A DNA stretch of 64,000 nucleotides from Corynebacterium gallinarum (lineage in GTDB: Bacteria > Actinomycetota > Actinomycetes > Mycobacteriales > Mycobacteriaceae): positions 10,217 to 74,216 of the forward strand of contig NZ_JACSPR010000012.1 of assembly GCF_014837045.1 (NCBI RefSeq), in the 5' to 3' direction. The notes beneath the pieces were generated by a model that made no database searches, was not told the origin of the DNA, and saw only the letters and a list, made by a program, of their open reading frames with translations. Positions 39,001 through 48,440 of the stretch are shown in pieces. Made by a program: the position numbers and the translations under genes. Positions within the stretch are counted from its first letter, which is position 1; every line of letters begins with the position of its first letter.

Positions 39001-42000
39001 TCGCCGCCGGCGGCACCCTGGCCACCCTCACCGATGGTGTCGCCGAGTGGGAGACCACCCTGGACGCCGGTCACCTGGCAGACTACGACAATGTCACCGC
39101 CGCGCACCTGCCGACCACCGTGACCCCGGCAGCCACCGCACCCGATGTGCTGGTCGGTCGCGCCTGGCCCGCTGTGTTCGCCGCGGTCCGCTCCGCCGTG
39201 ATCCCGGGCACCGATTCCGCTTCCGTGGTTGAGGGCATGCTCTCCCTGGTGCATCTCGAGCACCACATCAAGCTCACCTCCGAGCTGCCGTCCGTCGCCG
39301 ACGGTGAGGTGACACTGCGCGCCACTGCCACCGCCGATGAGGTCTCCGATACCTCCATGGGCCGCGTCGTGGTGGTCCGCGCCCGCATCACCGCCGGTGA
39401 GCAGGAGATCGCCACCCTGTCCGAGCGTTTCGCCATCAAGGGTCGCAACGGCGACACCGTGGCACGCACCAACACCTCCACCCTGCCCACCACCATCGAC
39501 ACCCCACGGTCCCACCGTGCCGTGGTCGAGGTGGTCGCACCGGAATCCATGCGCCCCTTCGCCGTGGTCTCCGGTGACCGCAACCCGATCCACGTCTCCG
39601 ACACCGCAGCCGCCCTCGCTGGCCTGCCCGGCGTGATCGTCCACGGCATGTGGACCTCCGCCATCGGCGAGCTCATCGCCGGTGCTGACTTCACCGATGA
39701 GCAGACCCACACCCCGGCCGCCCGGGTCGTGGAGTACACCGCCACCATGCTGGCCCCGGTGATGCCGGGTGAGACCATCGTGTTCACCGTGGAGCGCTCC
39801 GCCGTGGATTCCCGCCCCGGCCACGGCGAGGTCCGCTCCGTCACCGCCACCGTCAACGGCAATCTGGTGCTCACCGCCACCGCCGTGATGGCCGCACCGA
39901 CCACCTTCTATGCCTTCCCCGGTCAGGGCATCCAGTCCCAGGGCATGGGCATGGAATCACGCCGCAACTCCGCGGCCGCCCGCGCCATCTGGGACCGCGC
40001 CGATGCACACACCCGCACCAGGCTGGGCTTCTCCATCCTCGAGATCGTGGAGAACAACCCCACCGAGGTCACCGTGGACGGCGAGAAGTTCTTCCACCCC
40101 GACGGCGTGCTCTTCCTCACCCAGTTCACCCAGGTCGGCATGGCCACCCTCGGTGTGGCACAGGTCGCCGAGATGCGCGAGGCCCACGCCCTGAACCAGC
40201 AGGCGTTCTTCGCCGGCCACTCCGTTGGTGAGTACAACGCCCTGGCCGCCTACGCCGGTGTGCTCTCCCTGGAATCCGTGGTGGAGATCGTCTACCGCCG
40301 CGGCCTGACCATGCACCGACTGGTCGACCGCGATGAGAACGGCCTGTCCAACTACGGCCTGGCCGCCCTGCGCCCCAACAAGATGGGCCTGACTGCCGAT
40401 GGTGTCTTCGACTATGTCGCAGGTGTGGCAGAGAAGTCCGGGGAATTCCTCGAGATCGTCAACTACAACCTGGCCGGCCTGCAGTACGCGGTCGCCGGAA
40501 CCCAGGCGGGCCTGAAGGCCCTGCGTGCTGACGTGGAGAACCGCGCACCGGGTCAGCGTGCCTTCATCATGATCCCGGGCATCGACGTACCCTTCCACTC
40601 CTCGAAGCTGCGTGATGGCGTGGGTGCCTTCCGTGAGCACCTGGATTCCCTCATCCCGGCCGACCTGGATCTGGAGACCCTTGTTGGTCGCTACATCCCG
40701 AACCTGGTGGCCCGTCCCTTCGAGCTCACCCGTGAGTTCGTCGAGTCCATGGCTGAGGTCGTCGACTCCCCGTACGTCAGCGAGATCCTCGCCGACTTCG
40801 AGGCGGCAGCACGCGAGGAGCAGAAGCTCGCCCGCACCCTGCTCATCGAGCTGCTGGCCTGGCAGTTCGCCTCCCCGGTCCGCTGGATCGAAACCCAGGA
40901 CCTGCTCATCCGTTCCCGCGGGAACGGCGGCCTGGGTGTCGAGCGTTTCGTGGAGGTCGGTGTCGGTTCCGCCCCGACCGTGGCCAACATGATGGGCCAG
41001 ACCCTCAACCTGCCGCAGTACCGCGAGGCTGAGATCGAGGTCCTCAACATCGAACGCGACCGCCCGGTGGTCTTCGCCACCGACGAGGTGGTCCGCGAAC
41101 TGGCCTCCGAGCCCGCTGATGGTGAGGCCGCATCCGTCGACACTCCCGCGACGGAGGGCACCCAGGTTGCCGCCACCGCCGCACCCGAGACAGCCCCGGC
41201 TGCCGTGCCCGCCGCACCCGTGGCCACCGGTGGCCCACGCCCGGAGGACATCGAGTTCACCCCGGCTGATGCCACCGAGATGCTCATCGCCATCTGGACC
41301 AAGGTCCGCCCTGACCAGATGGGTGCCACCGACTCCATCGAAACACTCGTGGAGGGTGTCTCCTCCCGCCGCAACCAGCTGCTGCTGGACCTCGGCGTGG
41401 AATTCGGCCTGGGTGCCATCGAGGGTGCCGCCGACGCGGAACTCGGTGACCTCAAGGTGACCGTGTCCAAGATGGCCAAGGGTTACAAGGCCTTCGGCCC
41501 GGTGCTCTCCGATGCCGCAGCCGATGCGCTGCGCCGTATCACCGGCCCCACCGGCAAGCGCCCGGCGTACATCGCCGAGCGTGTCACCGGCACCTGGCAG
41601 CTCGGCCAGGGCTGGGCCGACCACGTCGTCGCCGAGGTGGTCATCGGTGCCCGCGAGGGAGCCTCCCTGCGCGGTGGCGACCTGGCCACCCTGGCGCCCG
41701 CCGCACCGTCGAGCGCGGCTGAGCTTGATGCGCTTATCGACGCCGCCGTGGCAGCCGTCGCCGCCCGCCTCGGCGTTGCCGTCTCCCTGCCGTCCGCAGG
41801 TGGCGCAGCCGGGGGAGTCGTGGACTCCGCGGCACTCGGTGAATTCGCCGAGCAGGTCACCGGCCGGGCCGGTGTCCTGGCCGCCACCGCACGCACCATC
41901 CTCTCCCAGCTGGGTCTGGATGCCCCCGCACAGGCCGCCCTTGAGGAGGCCGAGTCCGACAACGAGCTCTATGAGCTGGTCTCCCGTGAGCTCGGTTCCG

Positions 42001-45000
42001 ACTGGCCACGCCAGGTCGCATCCAGCTTCGATGTCGACCGCGTGGTGCAGATCGATGACCGCTGGGCCTCCGCCCGCGAGGACCTCACCCGCGTTGCCCT
42101 GGGCGAACTGGATGCCGCCGATATCGATGTCACCGGCGCCGGTGAGGTCGTGGCACTCCAGGCCGAGTACCTCGGTCTGAGCGCCCTGGCCGAGCAGGCC
42201 CGCGACACCTCGCCTCTGGAGTACGCCGATGACGTAGCCGTGGTCACCGGTGGTTCGCCGAATTCGATCGCAGCGGCGATCGTCGAGAAGCTCCTCGCCG
42301 GTGGTGCCACCGTGGTGGCCACCACCTCCAGCCTCAACCACGACCGTCTGGAGTTCTACAAGAAGCTCTACGCCCGTTCCGCCCGCGGCACAGCCGCCCT
42401 GTGGGTGGTCCCGGCGAACCTGAGCTCCTATGCGGACATCGACGCGATCGTGAACTGGATCGGCACCGAGCAGACCGCAACCGTCAACGGCAAGTCCAAG
42501 CTGGTCAAGCCCGCGATGATCCCGACCCTGCTGTTCCCGTTCGCCGCACCGCGCGTGTCCGGGTCCATGGCGGATGCCGGTGGTCAGACCGAGGCCCAGA
42601 TGCGACTGCTGCTGTGGTCGGTGGAACGCCTCATCGTCGGGCTGGCACCACTGGGTGCCAATACCCGCGTCGGCCACCGCCTGCACGTGGTCATCCCGGG
42701 TTCACCCAACCGTGGCCGCTTCGGTGGCGACGGTGCCTACGGTGAGTCCAAGGCCGCCCTCGATGCCGTGGTCACCCGTTGGAATGCCGAGCAGAGCGCC
42801 TGGGGCGCACACACCTCCCTGGTCCACGCCCACATCGGGTGGGTTCGCGGCACCGGCCTCATGGGTGGCAATGATCCGCTCGTGGCTGCCGCCGAGGAAG
42901 CCGGTGTGGAGACCTACTCCACCGAGGAGATCGCCGAGAAGCTCATCTCGCAGGTTGCCGGCGATGTCCGCGAGGAGGCAGCTGACGCTCCGATCACCGT
43001 TGACTTCACCGGTGGCCTGGGCGAATCCGACATCAACCTCGCCGAGATGGCCCGTGCGCTGGAACAGGCACCGGCCGGGGAGATGGACACGCCCCGCACC
43101 ATCGCGGCCCTGCCCACCCCGTACCGCCCGATCGTGCAGACCACCCCGGACTTCGCCGGGCAGGTCACCCAGTCGTTGGACGACATGGTGGTCATCGTCG
43201 GTGCCGGCGAGCTCGGACCCGTCGGTTCCGCCCGTACGCGTTTCGACGTCGAACTCTCCGGCGCCCTGTCCGCCGCCGGCGTCATCGAACTGGCCTGGAC
43301 CACCGGACTGATCCACTGGGATGAGGACCCCACCCCGGGCTGGTACGACGCCAACGACGAGGCCATCGCCGAGGAGGACATCTACGACCGTTTCCACGAT
43401 GAGGTCCTGGCACGCGTGGGTGTGCGCCGCTACAACGACATGCCCGCCTACGGCATGTTCGACAACTTCGCCCCCGAGCTGACCACCGTCTACCTCGACC
43501 ACGACCTGACCTTCTCGGTCGGGTCCCGCGAGGAGGCACTGACCTTTGTGGACTCCGAGCCGGAGCTGACCACCGCCTCCTACAACGAGGCCGATGGTGA
43601 ATGGTCGGTCACCCGCAAGGCAGGTTCCGCCATCCGCGTGCCACGCCGCATGGCCATGACCCGCTTTGTCGGTGGCCAGGTGCCCAAGGACTTCAACCCT
43701 GCCGTCTGGGGCATCCCGGCCGACATGGTGGACAACCTCGACACCGTGGCACTGTGGAACATCGTCTGCACCGTGGATGCGTTCCTGTCCTCCGGTTTCG
43801 ACCCGGCTGAACTGCTCGCAGCCCTGCACCCGGCACGTGTGTCCTCCACCCAGGGCACCGGCATGGGCGGCATGGAATCCCTGCGCGGCATCTACGTCGA
43901 CCGTCTGCTGGCCGAGCCACGCGCCAACGATGTGCTGCAGGAGGCCCTGCCGAACGTGGTGGCCGCGCACGTCATGCAGTCCTATGTGGGTGGTTACGGC
44001 CAGATGATCCACCCGGTTGCCGCGTGCGCCACCGCCGCGGTGTCCGTGGAGGAGGGTCTGGACAAGATCCGCGTGGGCAAGGCCGACTTCGTGGTCACCG
44101 GTGGTTTTGACGCACTGTCCGTGGAGGGCATCACCGGCTTCGGTGACATGGCGGCCACCGCCGATTCCGCGGAGATGGAACGCAAGGGCATCGAGCACCG
44201 CTTCTTCTCCCGCGCCAACGACCGCCGCCGTGGTGGCTTCATCGAGTCCGAGGGTGGTGGCACCATCCTGCTGGCACGCGCCTCCCTCGCCGCCGACATG
44301 GGCCTGCCGGTCCTGGGCGTCGTCGGTTTCGCCGAGTCGTTTGCCGACGGTGCGCACACCTCCATCCCCGCGCCCGGCCTGGGTGCACTCAGTGCCGCCC
44401 GCGACGGTGTGGATTCACGCCTGGTCCACGCCCTGGCCGAGGTGGGTGTTGCTGCTGATGAGATCTCGATTATCTCCAAGCACGACACCTCCACCAACGC
44501 CAATGACCCGAACGAATCCGACATGCACGAGCGGATCGCCGCCGCGATCGGCCGGACCCAGGGTAACCCGCTGTATGTGGTGTCCCAGAAGTCCCTGACC
44601 GGTCACTCCAAGGGTGGTGCCGCGGCCTTCCAGCTCATCGGCCTGACCCAGGTGCTGCGCTGCGGTATGGTCCCGGCCAACCGTGCGCTGGACTGCGTGG
44701 ACCCGGTACTGGCCAGGCACGAGCACCTGGTGTGGCTGCGCAAGCCACTGGACCTGTCCGCCAAGGCACCGAAGGCCGGTCTGGTCACCTCGCTCGGTTT
44801 CGGTCACGTCTCCGCCATGGTGGCGGTCGTGCACCCGGATGCCTTCTACGAGGCTGTCCGAGTGGAACGTGGCGAGGAGGCCGCCGACCAGTGGCGCGCC
44901 GCCGCCACCGCCCGCGAGGAGGCCGGCCTGCGTCGCATCGTCGCCGGCATGCACGGCGGTGTGCTCTATGAGCGCCCCGTCGAGCGCAACCTCGGCGTCC

Positions 45001-45098
45001 AGGCCGGCAAGGCCCGTGAGATCGAGGCGGCCGTGCTGCTCGACTCCCGCACCCGGCTTGTTGACGGGGTCCTCAACCCGACGGGCATTGAAGGATAA
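36030..45098 (+). CDS. fasB: Type I multifunctional fatty acid synthase
   Basis: A 3,022-residue single-chain synthase of the Corynebacteriales type. Domains in order: acetyltransferase (GHSQG, Ser about residue 129); enoyl reductase (about 390-850, with MEGGIAGGHHSWENL near 543); dehydratase (GDRNPIHVS, then VHGMW near 1205); malonyl/palmitoyl transferase (GHSVGEYNAL, Ser near 1397); acyl carrier protein with the phosphopantetheine serine in EGVSSRRNQ (near 1778); ketoreductase (TGGSPNSIAAAI near 2073 and YGESKAAL near 2237); ketosynthase with C2666 in AACATAAVS and the histidines in KHDTSTNAND and LTGHSKGG. In C. glutamicum the copy next to acpS and fasR is fasB (saturated C16); I name it by that context. 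acpS downstream would load its ACP domain. Confidence 0.97.
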   Translation: MTELGSNFGTSRLINRFDQEPYAFAFSGQGFDWLKTLRAAVAAGAGTNVQGIVERAQELLAPVADELAGTFPFGFDPVAWATAVDTPNFDTAQAAVSVPGIFVSQIATLDSLESQRLDVEKAVAAIGHSQGVLGVHLLGDLTRADEYVALAQLIGAAITRTGRMTGLIAQGTLSPMVAIAGVTREQLQAAIDTAAADVPEEIRPVIGLRNARTTYVLVGRPDDNQRVITALEAMAAADAKAIENKERGGQPFAPRITQLDVQAAFHHPAMSLAVEQTVTWATACGLDAETSREVAADVLVNPVDWVASVTGALDAGARWILDIGPDGGVVPLTNSILAGRGAASFAVCDTDGQARVFDAGMAPELPRSYDEFAPRVESVNGRPRLVTRFSELTGRSPMLLAGMTPTTVDPEIVAAAANGGHWAELAGGGQVTPEILESNIDRLTELLEPGVNVQFNSMFLDPYLWKMQIGGKRLVPKARANGAPIDGIVITAGMPEKDEAVSLVRELVDGGFPWISFKPGAVKQVHAVLAIARELPDTPIIIHMEGGIAGGHHSWENLDDLLIATYADVRALDNVVLCVGGGIGTPERAADYITGSWASAHGLPNMPVDGILIGTAAMAAKEATTSQSVKELLVATPGTTDWVPAGGAANGMASGRSQLGADIHEIDNSFARAGRLLDEVAGDEEAVQARREEIITAIGKTAKVYFGDLGSMTYQEWLNRYLELSGPVNGEWIDASWANRFSQMLERAEARLIEQDHGQFTPSHTLEEGVEPQQVVDKLVADLPHAATDLLTPADVAWFLGLCRTPGKPVCFVPVIDKDVRRWWRSDSLWQSHDERFDADQVAIIPGPAAVAGITLANEPVADLLDRFNAASIERITEVHEVERDLIEELLTAPGTYWASRNTISMIHRLGDVDAWERDGETATHAPTGARLEVEDTEHVLLTVPLAGSTAFGTTTDLVIRFTLPGDTIPGAVPQVTQADAEAAMDELTRVAAGGTLATLTDGVAEWETTLDAGHLADYDNVTAAHLPTTVTPAATAPDVLVGRAWPAVFAAVRSAVIPGTDSASVVEGMLSLVHLEHHIKLTSELPSVADGEVTLRATATADEVSDTSMGRVVVVRARITAGEQEIATLSERFAIKGRNGDTVARTNTSTLPTTIDTPRSHRAVVEVVAPESMRPFAVVSGDRNPIHVSDTAAALAGLPGVIVHGMWTSAIGELIAGADFTDEQTHTPAARVVEYTATMLAPVMPGETIVFTVERSAVDSRPGHGEVRSVTATVNGNLVLTATAVMAAPTTFYAFPGQGIQSQGMGMESRRNSAAARAIWDRADAHTRTRLGFSILEIVENNPTEVTVDGEKFFHPDGVLFLTQFTQVGMATLGVAQVAEMREAHALNQQAFFAGHSVGEYNALAAYAGVLSLESVVEIVYRRGLTMHRLVDRDENGLSNYGLAALRPNKMGLTADGVFDYVAGVAEKSGEFLEIVNYNLAGLQYAVAGTQAGLKALRADVENRAPGQRAFIMIPGIDVPFHSSKLRDGVGAFREHLDSLIPADLDLETLVGRYIPNLVARPFELTREFVESMAEVVDSPYVSEILADFEAAAREEQKLARTLLIELLAWQFASPVRWIETQDLLIRSRGNGGLGVERFVEVGVGSAPTVANMMGQTLNLPQYREAEIEVLNIERDRPVVFATDEVVRELASEPADGEAASVDTPATEGTQVAATAAPETAPAAVPAAPVATGGPRPEDIEFTPADATEMLIAIWTKVRPDQMGATDSIETLVEGVSSRRNQLLLDLGVEFGLGAIEGAADAELGDLKVTVSKMAKGYKAFGPVLSDAAADALRRITGPTGKRPAYIAERVTGTWQLGQGWADHVVAEVVIGAREGASLRGGDLATLAPAAPSSAAELDALIDAAVAAVAARLGVAVSLPSAGGAAGGVVDSAALGEFAEQVTGRAGVLAATARTILSQLGLDAPAQAALEEAESDNELYELVSRELGSDWPRQVASSFDVDRVVQIDDRWASAREDLTRVALGELDAADIDVTGAGEVVALQAEYLGLSALAEQARDTSPLEYADDVAVVTGGSPNSIAAAIVEKLLAGGATVVATTSSLNHDRLEFYKKLYARSARGTAALWVVPANLSSYADIDAIVNWIGTEQTATVNGKSKLVKPAMIPTLLFPFAAPRVSGSMADAGGQTEAQMRLLLWSVERLIVGLAPLGANTRVGHRLHVVIPGSPNRGRFGGDGAYGESKAALDAVVTRWNAEQSAWGAHTSLVHAHIGWVRGTGLMGGNDPLVAAAEEAGVETYSTEEIAEKLISQVAGDVREEAADAPITVDFTGGLGESDINLAEMARALEQAPAGEMDTPRTIAALPTPYRPIVQTTPDFAGQVTQSLDDMVVIVGAGELGPVGSARTRFDVELSGALSAAGVIELAWTTGLIHWDEDPTPGWYDANDEAIAEEDIYDRFHDEVLARVGVRRYNDMPAYGMFDNFAPELTTVYLDHDLTFSVGSREEALTFVDSEPELTTASYNEADGEWSVTRKAGSAIRVPRRMAMTRFVGGQVPKDFNPAVWGIPADMVDNLDTVALWNIVCTVDAFLSSGFDPAELLAALHPARVSSTQGTGMGGMESLRGIYVDRLLAEPRANDVLQEALPNVVAAHVMQSYVGGYGQMIHPVAACATAAVSVEEGLDKIRVGKADFVVTGGFDALSVEGITGFGDMAATADSAEMERKGIEHRFFSRANDRRRGGFIESEGGGTILLARASLAADMGLPVLGVVGFAESFADGAHTSIPAPGLGALSAARDGVDSRLVHALAEVGVAADEISIISKHDTSTNANDPNESDMHERIAAAIGRTQGNPLYVVSQKSLTGHSKGGAAAFQLIGLTQVLRCGMVPANRALDCVDPVLARHEHLVWLRKPLDLSAKAPKAGLVTSLGFGHVSAMVAVVHPDAFYEAVRVERGEEAADQWRAAATAREEAGLRRIVAGMHGGVLYERPVERNLGVQAGKAREIEAAVLLDSRTRLVDGVLNPTGIEG

Positions 45099-45117
45099 GC
45101 CCGGTTAGATCCACCCG

Positions 45118-45162
45118 ACACCCGCTCCAGTGAACCTACTGTTCACCGGAGCGGGTGTTGTC
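45118..45162 (+). terminator. Terminator after fasB
   Basis: ACACCCGCTCC-A-GTGAAC pairs with GTTCAC-C-GGAGCGGGTGT (one mismatch, loop CTACT), followed by TGTCTG. The T tail is weak, so read-through into the exporter gene is possible. Confidence 0.75.
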
Positions 45163-45247
45163 TGTCGTGGACGCTGATAGGATCTCCTGGTCGCACCTGC
45201 CTGTGCAGATCCCACCTCCATGACCTGAAAGGATCCGCAGTCTTTCC

Positions 45248-46705
45248 ATGACCTCCACCCAGACCAACCCGGATAACACCGTCATCCCCAAACCCGTCGT
45301 CCTCATCCTCGCCGTCCTGGTGTTCACGGCCTTTGTGATGATGCTCAACGAGACCACCCTGGCGGTGGCACTGCCGGCGATCATGGCGGATTACTCGATC
45401 GAGGCGAACACCGCGCAGTGGCTGCTCACCGGTTTCATGCTCACCATGGCCGTGGTCCTGCCCGCCACGGGGTGGATCCTGGAGAGGTTCACCACCCGAC
45501 AGGTGTTCATCTTCGCCACCGCGGTGTTCCTGGTGGGCACCGTCATCGCCGCCCTGGCACCCACCTTCCCCGTGATGCTCGGTGCCCGCGTGGCGCAGGC
45601 GATCGGCACCGCCGTGATCATGCCGCTGCTGATGACGGTGGCCATGACCGTGGTGCCCGTCCCGCGCCGGGGTGCGGTCATGGGGTTGATCTCCGTGGTC
45701 ATGGCGGTGGGTCCGGCACTGGGGCCGTCCGTGGCCGGTGTGATTCTGAGTGTCGCGTCCTGGCACATGATCTTCTGGGTGATGGTGCCGCTGGTGGGAA
45801 TCGCGGCCATCCTCGGTGCCGTGAAGATCGGCAATATCAACGAACCGCGCGACACACCCTTCGATGTGTTCTCGCTGGTGCTCGCGGCTCTCGCCTTCGG
45901 TGGTCTGGTGTACGCGCTCAGTTCCATCGGTGTCATCCTCGATGGTGGGGATGCCGCACGCAATGCACTGATCATCCTGGTTGTCGGTGTGGTCTCCCTG
46001 GTCGTGTTCGTCTGGCGCCAGCTGTCCCTGGCCAAGACGGACCGCGCCCTGCTGGATCTGCGTCCCCTGGCCATCCGCAACTACACCGTCTCCATCATCG
46101 TGCTGCTCGCACTCTTCGGTGCGCTGCTCGGTGTGATGAACACCCTGCCGCTGTACATGCAGGGTTCGCTGATGGTCTCCGCGCTGGTCACCGGCCTGGT
46201 GCTGCTGCCCGGCGGCCTGCTGGAAGGTGTGCTCTCACCGTTTGTGGGCCGCATCTACGACCGGCGTGGCCCCAGGGCGCTCGTGATCGCCGGCATGCTC
46301 GCGGTGGTCGGTTCGCTGTTCTGGCTGTCGACGGTGGATGAGAACACCTCGGTGGGGATGCTGGTGGCGGTCCATGTGATCTTCTCCATCGGACTGGCCT
46401 TCCTGTTCACCCCGCTGATCACCACCGCGCTCGGATCGGTGCCCAAGCACCTCTACGGGCACGGCTCGGCGATCATGAACACCCTGCAGCAGCTCGCCGG
46501 CGCCGCCGGCACCGCCGTGATGATCGCCGTCTACAGCGGGGTCAGCCAGTCCGCCATGTCGCGCGGGGTGCGCGAGGAGGTGGCGCTTGCCGACGGGGCG
46601 AACTCCGCCTTCTTCGCCTGCGCCTGCGTTGCGGTGGTCGCGCTGGTCTTCTCACTGTTCATCACCCGTGTGCCCACCGATGGGCCTACCCATGAGGCAG
46701 AATAG
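45248..46705 (+). CDS. DHA2-family major facilitator exporter (EmrB/QacA type)
   Basis: A 485-residue membrane protein with about 14 hydrophobic segments. Motifs for the 14-helix drug:H+ antiporters are visible: NETTLAVALPAIMADY in helix 1, WLLTGFMLTMAVVLPATGW in helix 2, GRL-like loop residues ERFTTRQVF, and GPALGPSVAG in helix 5 (antiporter motif C). Substrate unknown. It sits between fasB and acpS; a link to lipid or drug export is only suggested by position. Seven bases separate it from acpS. Confidence 0.87.
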   Translation: MTSTQTNPDNTVIPKPVVLILAVLVFTAFVMMLNETTLAVALPAIMADYSIEANTAQWLLTGFMLTMAVVLPATGWILERFTTRQVFIFATAVFLVGTVIAALAPTFPVMLGARVAQAIGTAVIMPLLMTVAMTVVPVPRRGAVMGLISVVMAVGPALGPSVAGVILSVASWHMIFWVMVPLVGIAAILGAVKIGNINEPRDTPFDVFSLVLAALAFGGLVYALSSIGVILDGGDAARNALIILVVGVVSLVVFVWRQLSLAKTDRALLDLRPLAIRNYTVSIIVLLALFGALLGVMNTLPLYMQGSLMVSALVTGLVLLPGGLLEGVLSPFVGRIYDRRGPRALVIAGMLAVVGSLFWLSTVDENTSVGMLVAVHVIFSIGLAFLFTPLITTALGSVPKHLYGHGSAIMNTLQQLAGAAGTAVMIAVYSGVSQSAMSRGVREEVALADGANSAFFACACVAVVALVFSLFITRVPTDGPTHEAE

Positions 46706-46711
46706 GAACCC

Positions 46712-47137
46712 ATGATCTCGATTGGCACCGACCTCGTCCACATCCCGGCCTTCGCGGAACAGCTCGCCCAGCCGGGCAGTTCCTTCATGGATGTGTTCGG
46801 GGCGGGGGAGCGTCGTCTGGCGTCGACACGCGCCGGTAACCGCAACGCCGAGCACCTGGCCGGCCGCTGGGCGGCGAAGGAGGCCTTCATCAAGGCCTGG
46901 TCACAGGCGATCTACGGGCAGCCCCCCGTGATTCCTGAGGAGGATGTGCAGTGGGCACTGATCGAGGTGCGCGCCGACCGCTGGGGGCGGGTGGCGCTGG
47001 ATGTCGCACCCGCACTGGACGTCCAGGTGCGTGGGAGCATCGGGGACTACACCACCAGCCTGAGCATCAGCCACGACGGTGACTACGCCACCGCGGTGTG
47101 CGTCCTGACCTACGCGGTGGCCACGGAGAAGAGGTAG
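46712..47137 (+). CDS. acpS: Holo-acyl-carrier-protein synthase
   Basis: A 141-residue phosphopantetheinyl transferase that activates the ACP domain of the type I synthase. The Mg-binding aspartate is in SIGTDLVHI (D7) and the catalytic WAAKEAFIKAW with glutamate is at about residues 51-61; SLSISHDGDYA closes the site. It overlaps the convergent fasR gene by 28 bases at the 3' ends. Confidence 0.95.
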   Translation: MISIGTDLVHIPAFAEQLAQPGSSFMDVFGAGERRLASTRAGNRNAEHLAGRWAAKEAFIKAWSQAIYGQPPVIPEEDVQWALIEVRADRWGRVALDVAPALDVQVRGSIGDYTTSLSISHDGDYATAVCVLTYAVATEKR

Positions 47138-47799
47138 GAGACAAGCATCCGCTTGATCTCCTCGACGATGGACTCGAAGGCCTCGTCGTATTCCGGGCCG
47201 CTGCCGATGTCACGCACCGCGTAGTTGAGCAGGGAGCTGACGGTGTGCACCAGCAGACCGGCCAGTGACATCCGCTCCTCATAGGAGGCACCACGCGCGA
47301 GTGGTCTCATCACCTCCGCGATGATCTCCAGCATCTCCTTCTCCGTGGCGGCCGCCGTGGCGCGGGTGGCCGGTGTGGACTGGATGGCATGCCACACCGC
47401 ACGGCGGGAGGGGTCCTCGCGCCACAGACGTGCCAGGTGCTCGATGAACTCATCGAGGATATCCGGCCACTGCAGGGCCGGGACCTGCTGGGAGAATTTC
47501 TTCAGCTCCGCGACGGCCTCGGCGTTGTCCACCCGGTCCAGCTCACAGATCAGCACATACTTGTTGGCGAAGAACTGGTACAGGGTGCCGATCGGCACCT
47601 CCGCACGCTTGGCCACCTCATCGAAGGTGAAGGATTCAAAACCCAGATCGACCAGCACCGACCGGGCGGCGGTGAGGATACGGTTGAACCGCTCCCGGCT
47701 GCGCTGCTGGGCGGGACGCCGACGGGGGACCAGGATCTCGGTTCCGTCGAGGGACGGGTCGGCTGTGCCCGCCGTGTCTGAATCTCTGCTGGAATCCAT
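47110..47799 (-). CDS. fasR: TetR-family regulator of fatty acid synthesis (FasR-like)
   Basis: A 229-residue regulator. The N-terminal HTH (about residues 38-84) contains RILTAARSVLVDLGFESFTFDEVAKRAEVPIGTLYQFFANK, split here over two helices of the TetR fold; the rest is a helical ligand domain. In C. glutamicum the TetR gene between acpS and bcp is FasR, which represses fasA, fasB and accD1-type genes and responds to acyl-CoA. I name it by this context. Its 3' end overlaps acpS by 28 bases in opposite direction. Confidence 0.85.
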   Translation of the reverse strand: MDSSRDSDTAGTADPSLDGTEILVPRRRPAQQRSRERFNRILTAARSVLVDLGFESFTFDEVAKRAEVPIGTLYQFFANKYVLICELDRVDNAEAVAELKKFSQQVPALQWPDILDEFIEHLARLWREDPSRRAVWHAIQSTPATRATAAATEKEMLEIIAEVMRPLARGASYEERMSLAGLLVHTVSSLLNYAVRDIGSGPEYDEAFESIVEEIKRMLVSYLFSVATA

Positions 47800-47811
47800 G
47801 GTGGTGAAGTT

Positions 47812-48288
47812 TTACGCAGCCTCAAGATCGCGCAGGATGCGCGCGACATGACCGGTCGCACGGACGTTGTACTTGGCCACCCCAACGGTGCCGTCGGGTT
47901 CGATGACGAAGGTGGAGCGGATGACACCCTGGACGATCTTGCCGTAGTTCTTCTTCTCCCCGAAGGCACCCCAGGCGGTCATGACCGCCTTGTCCTCATC
48001 GGAGAGCAGCGGGAAGTTGAGATCGTGATCCTCACGGAACTTCGCCAGCTTGTCCACCGGGTCGGGGGAGATGCCGACGAGCTTGACACCGAGATCATTG
48101 AGCTGGGTGAGGGAGTCACGGAAATCGCAGGCCTCCGTGGTGCACCCCGGGGTGTTGGCCTTGGGGTAGAAGTAGACCACCACGCGCTCACCGGCGAAAT
48201 CGCTCAGGGAGGTGGTGGAACCCGAATCATTGGGGAGGGTGAAGGCTGGTGGGGTGTCTCCAATATCAAGGCGCTGCGCATCAGTCAT
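47812..48288 (-). CDS. bcp: Thioredoxin-dependent thiol peroxidase (bacterioferritin comigratory protein, peroxiredoxin Q)
   Basis: A 158-residue atypical 2-Cys peroxiredoxin that reduces hydroperoxides. The peroxidatic cysteine is C49 in ANTPGCTTEAC and the resolving cysteine C54, five residues later as in BCP proteins. TFVIEPDG and the YNVRATGH region are also typical. ATG 48288 gives the usual length; the frame is open upstream. It lies 12 bases upstream of fasR on the same strand, so cotranscription is likely. Confidence 0.94.
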   Translation of the reverse strand: MTDAQRLDIGDTPPAFTLPNDSGSTTSLSDFAGERVVVYFYPKANTPGCTTEACDFRDSLTQLNDLGVKLVGISPDPVDKLAKFREDHDLNFPLLSDEDKAVMTAWGAFGEKKNYGKIVQGVIRSTFVIEPDGTVGVAKYNVRATGHVARILRDLEAA

Positions 48289-48440
48289 ACCCACAACAAT
48301 AGCCGGTCCGGTGCTCATTTCGGGGATGGGCGTACGCTCGGCCCAGGAAGTAAGTAATATGGTCTCGCAGTAACGGGTTTGTGAAGACGCGTTAGAACAA
48401 AATCCCAGTGATCGCAGATACACCCATCAGGAGTAGCCCC

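Noticed and set aside
36108..44357. Very long ORFs on the strand opposite fasB (for example 36108-39824 and 39957-42686)
   Set aside because: They are reading-frame shadows of a GC-rich coding region; the products are low-complexity Gly/His/Asp-rich and show no domain, while the plus strand shows a continuous synthase.
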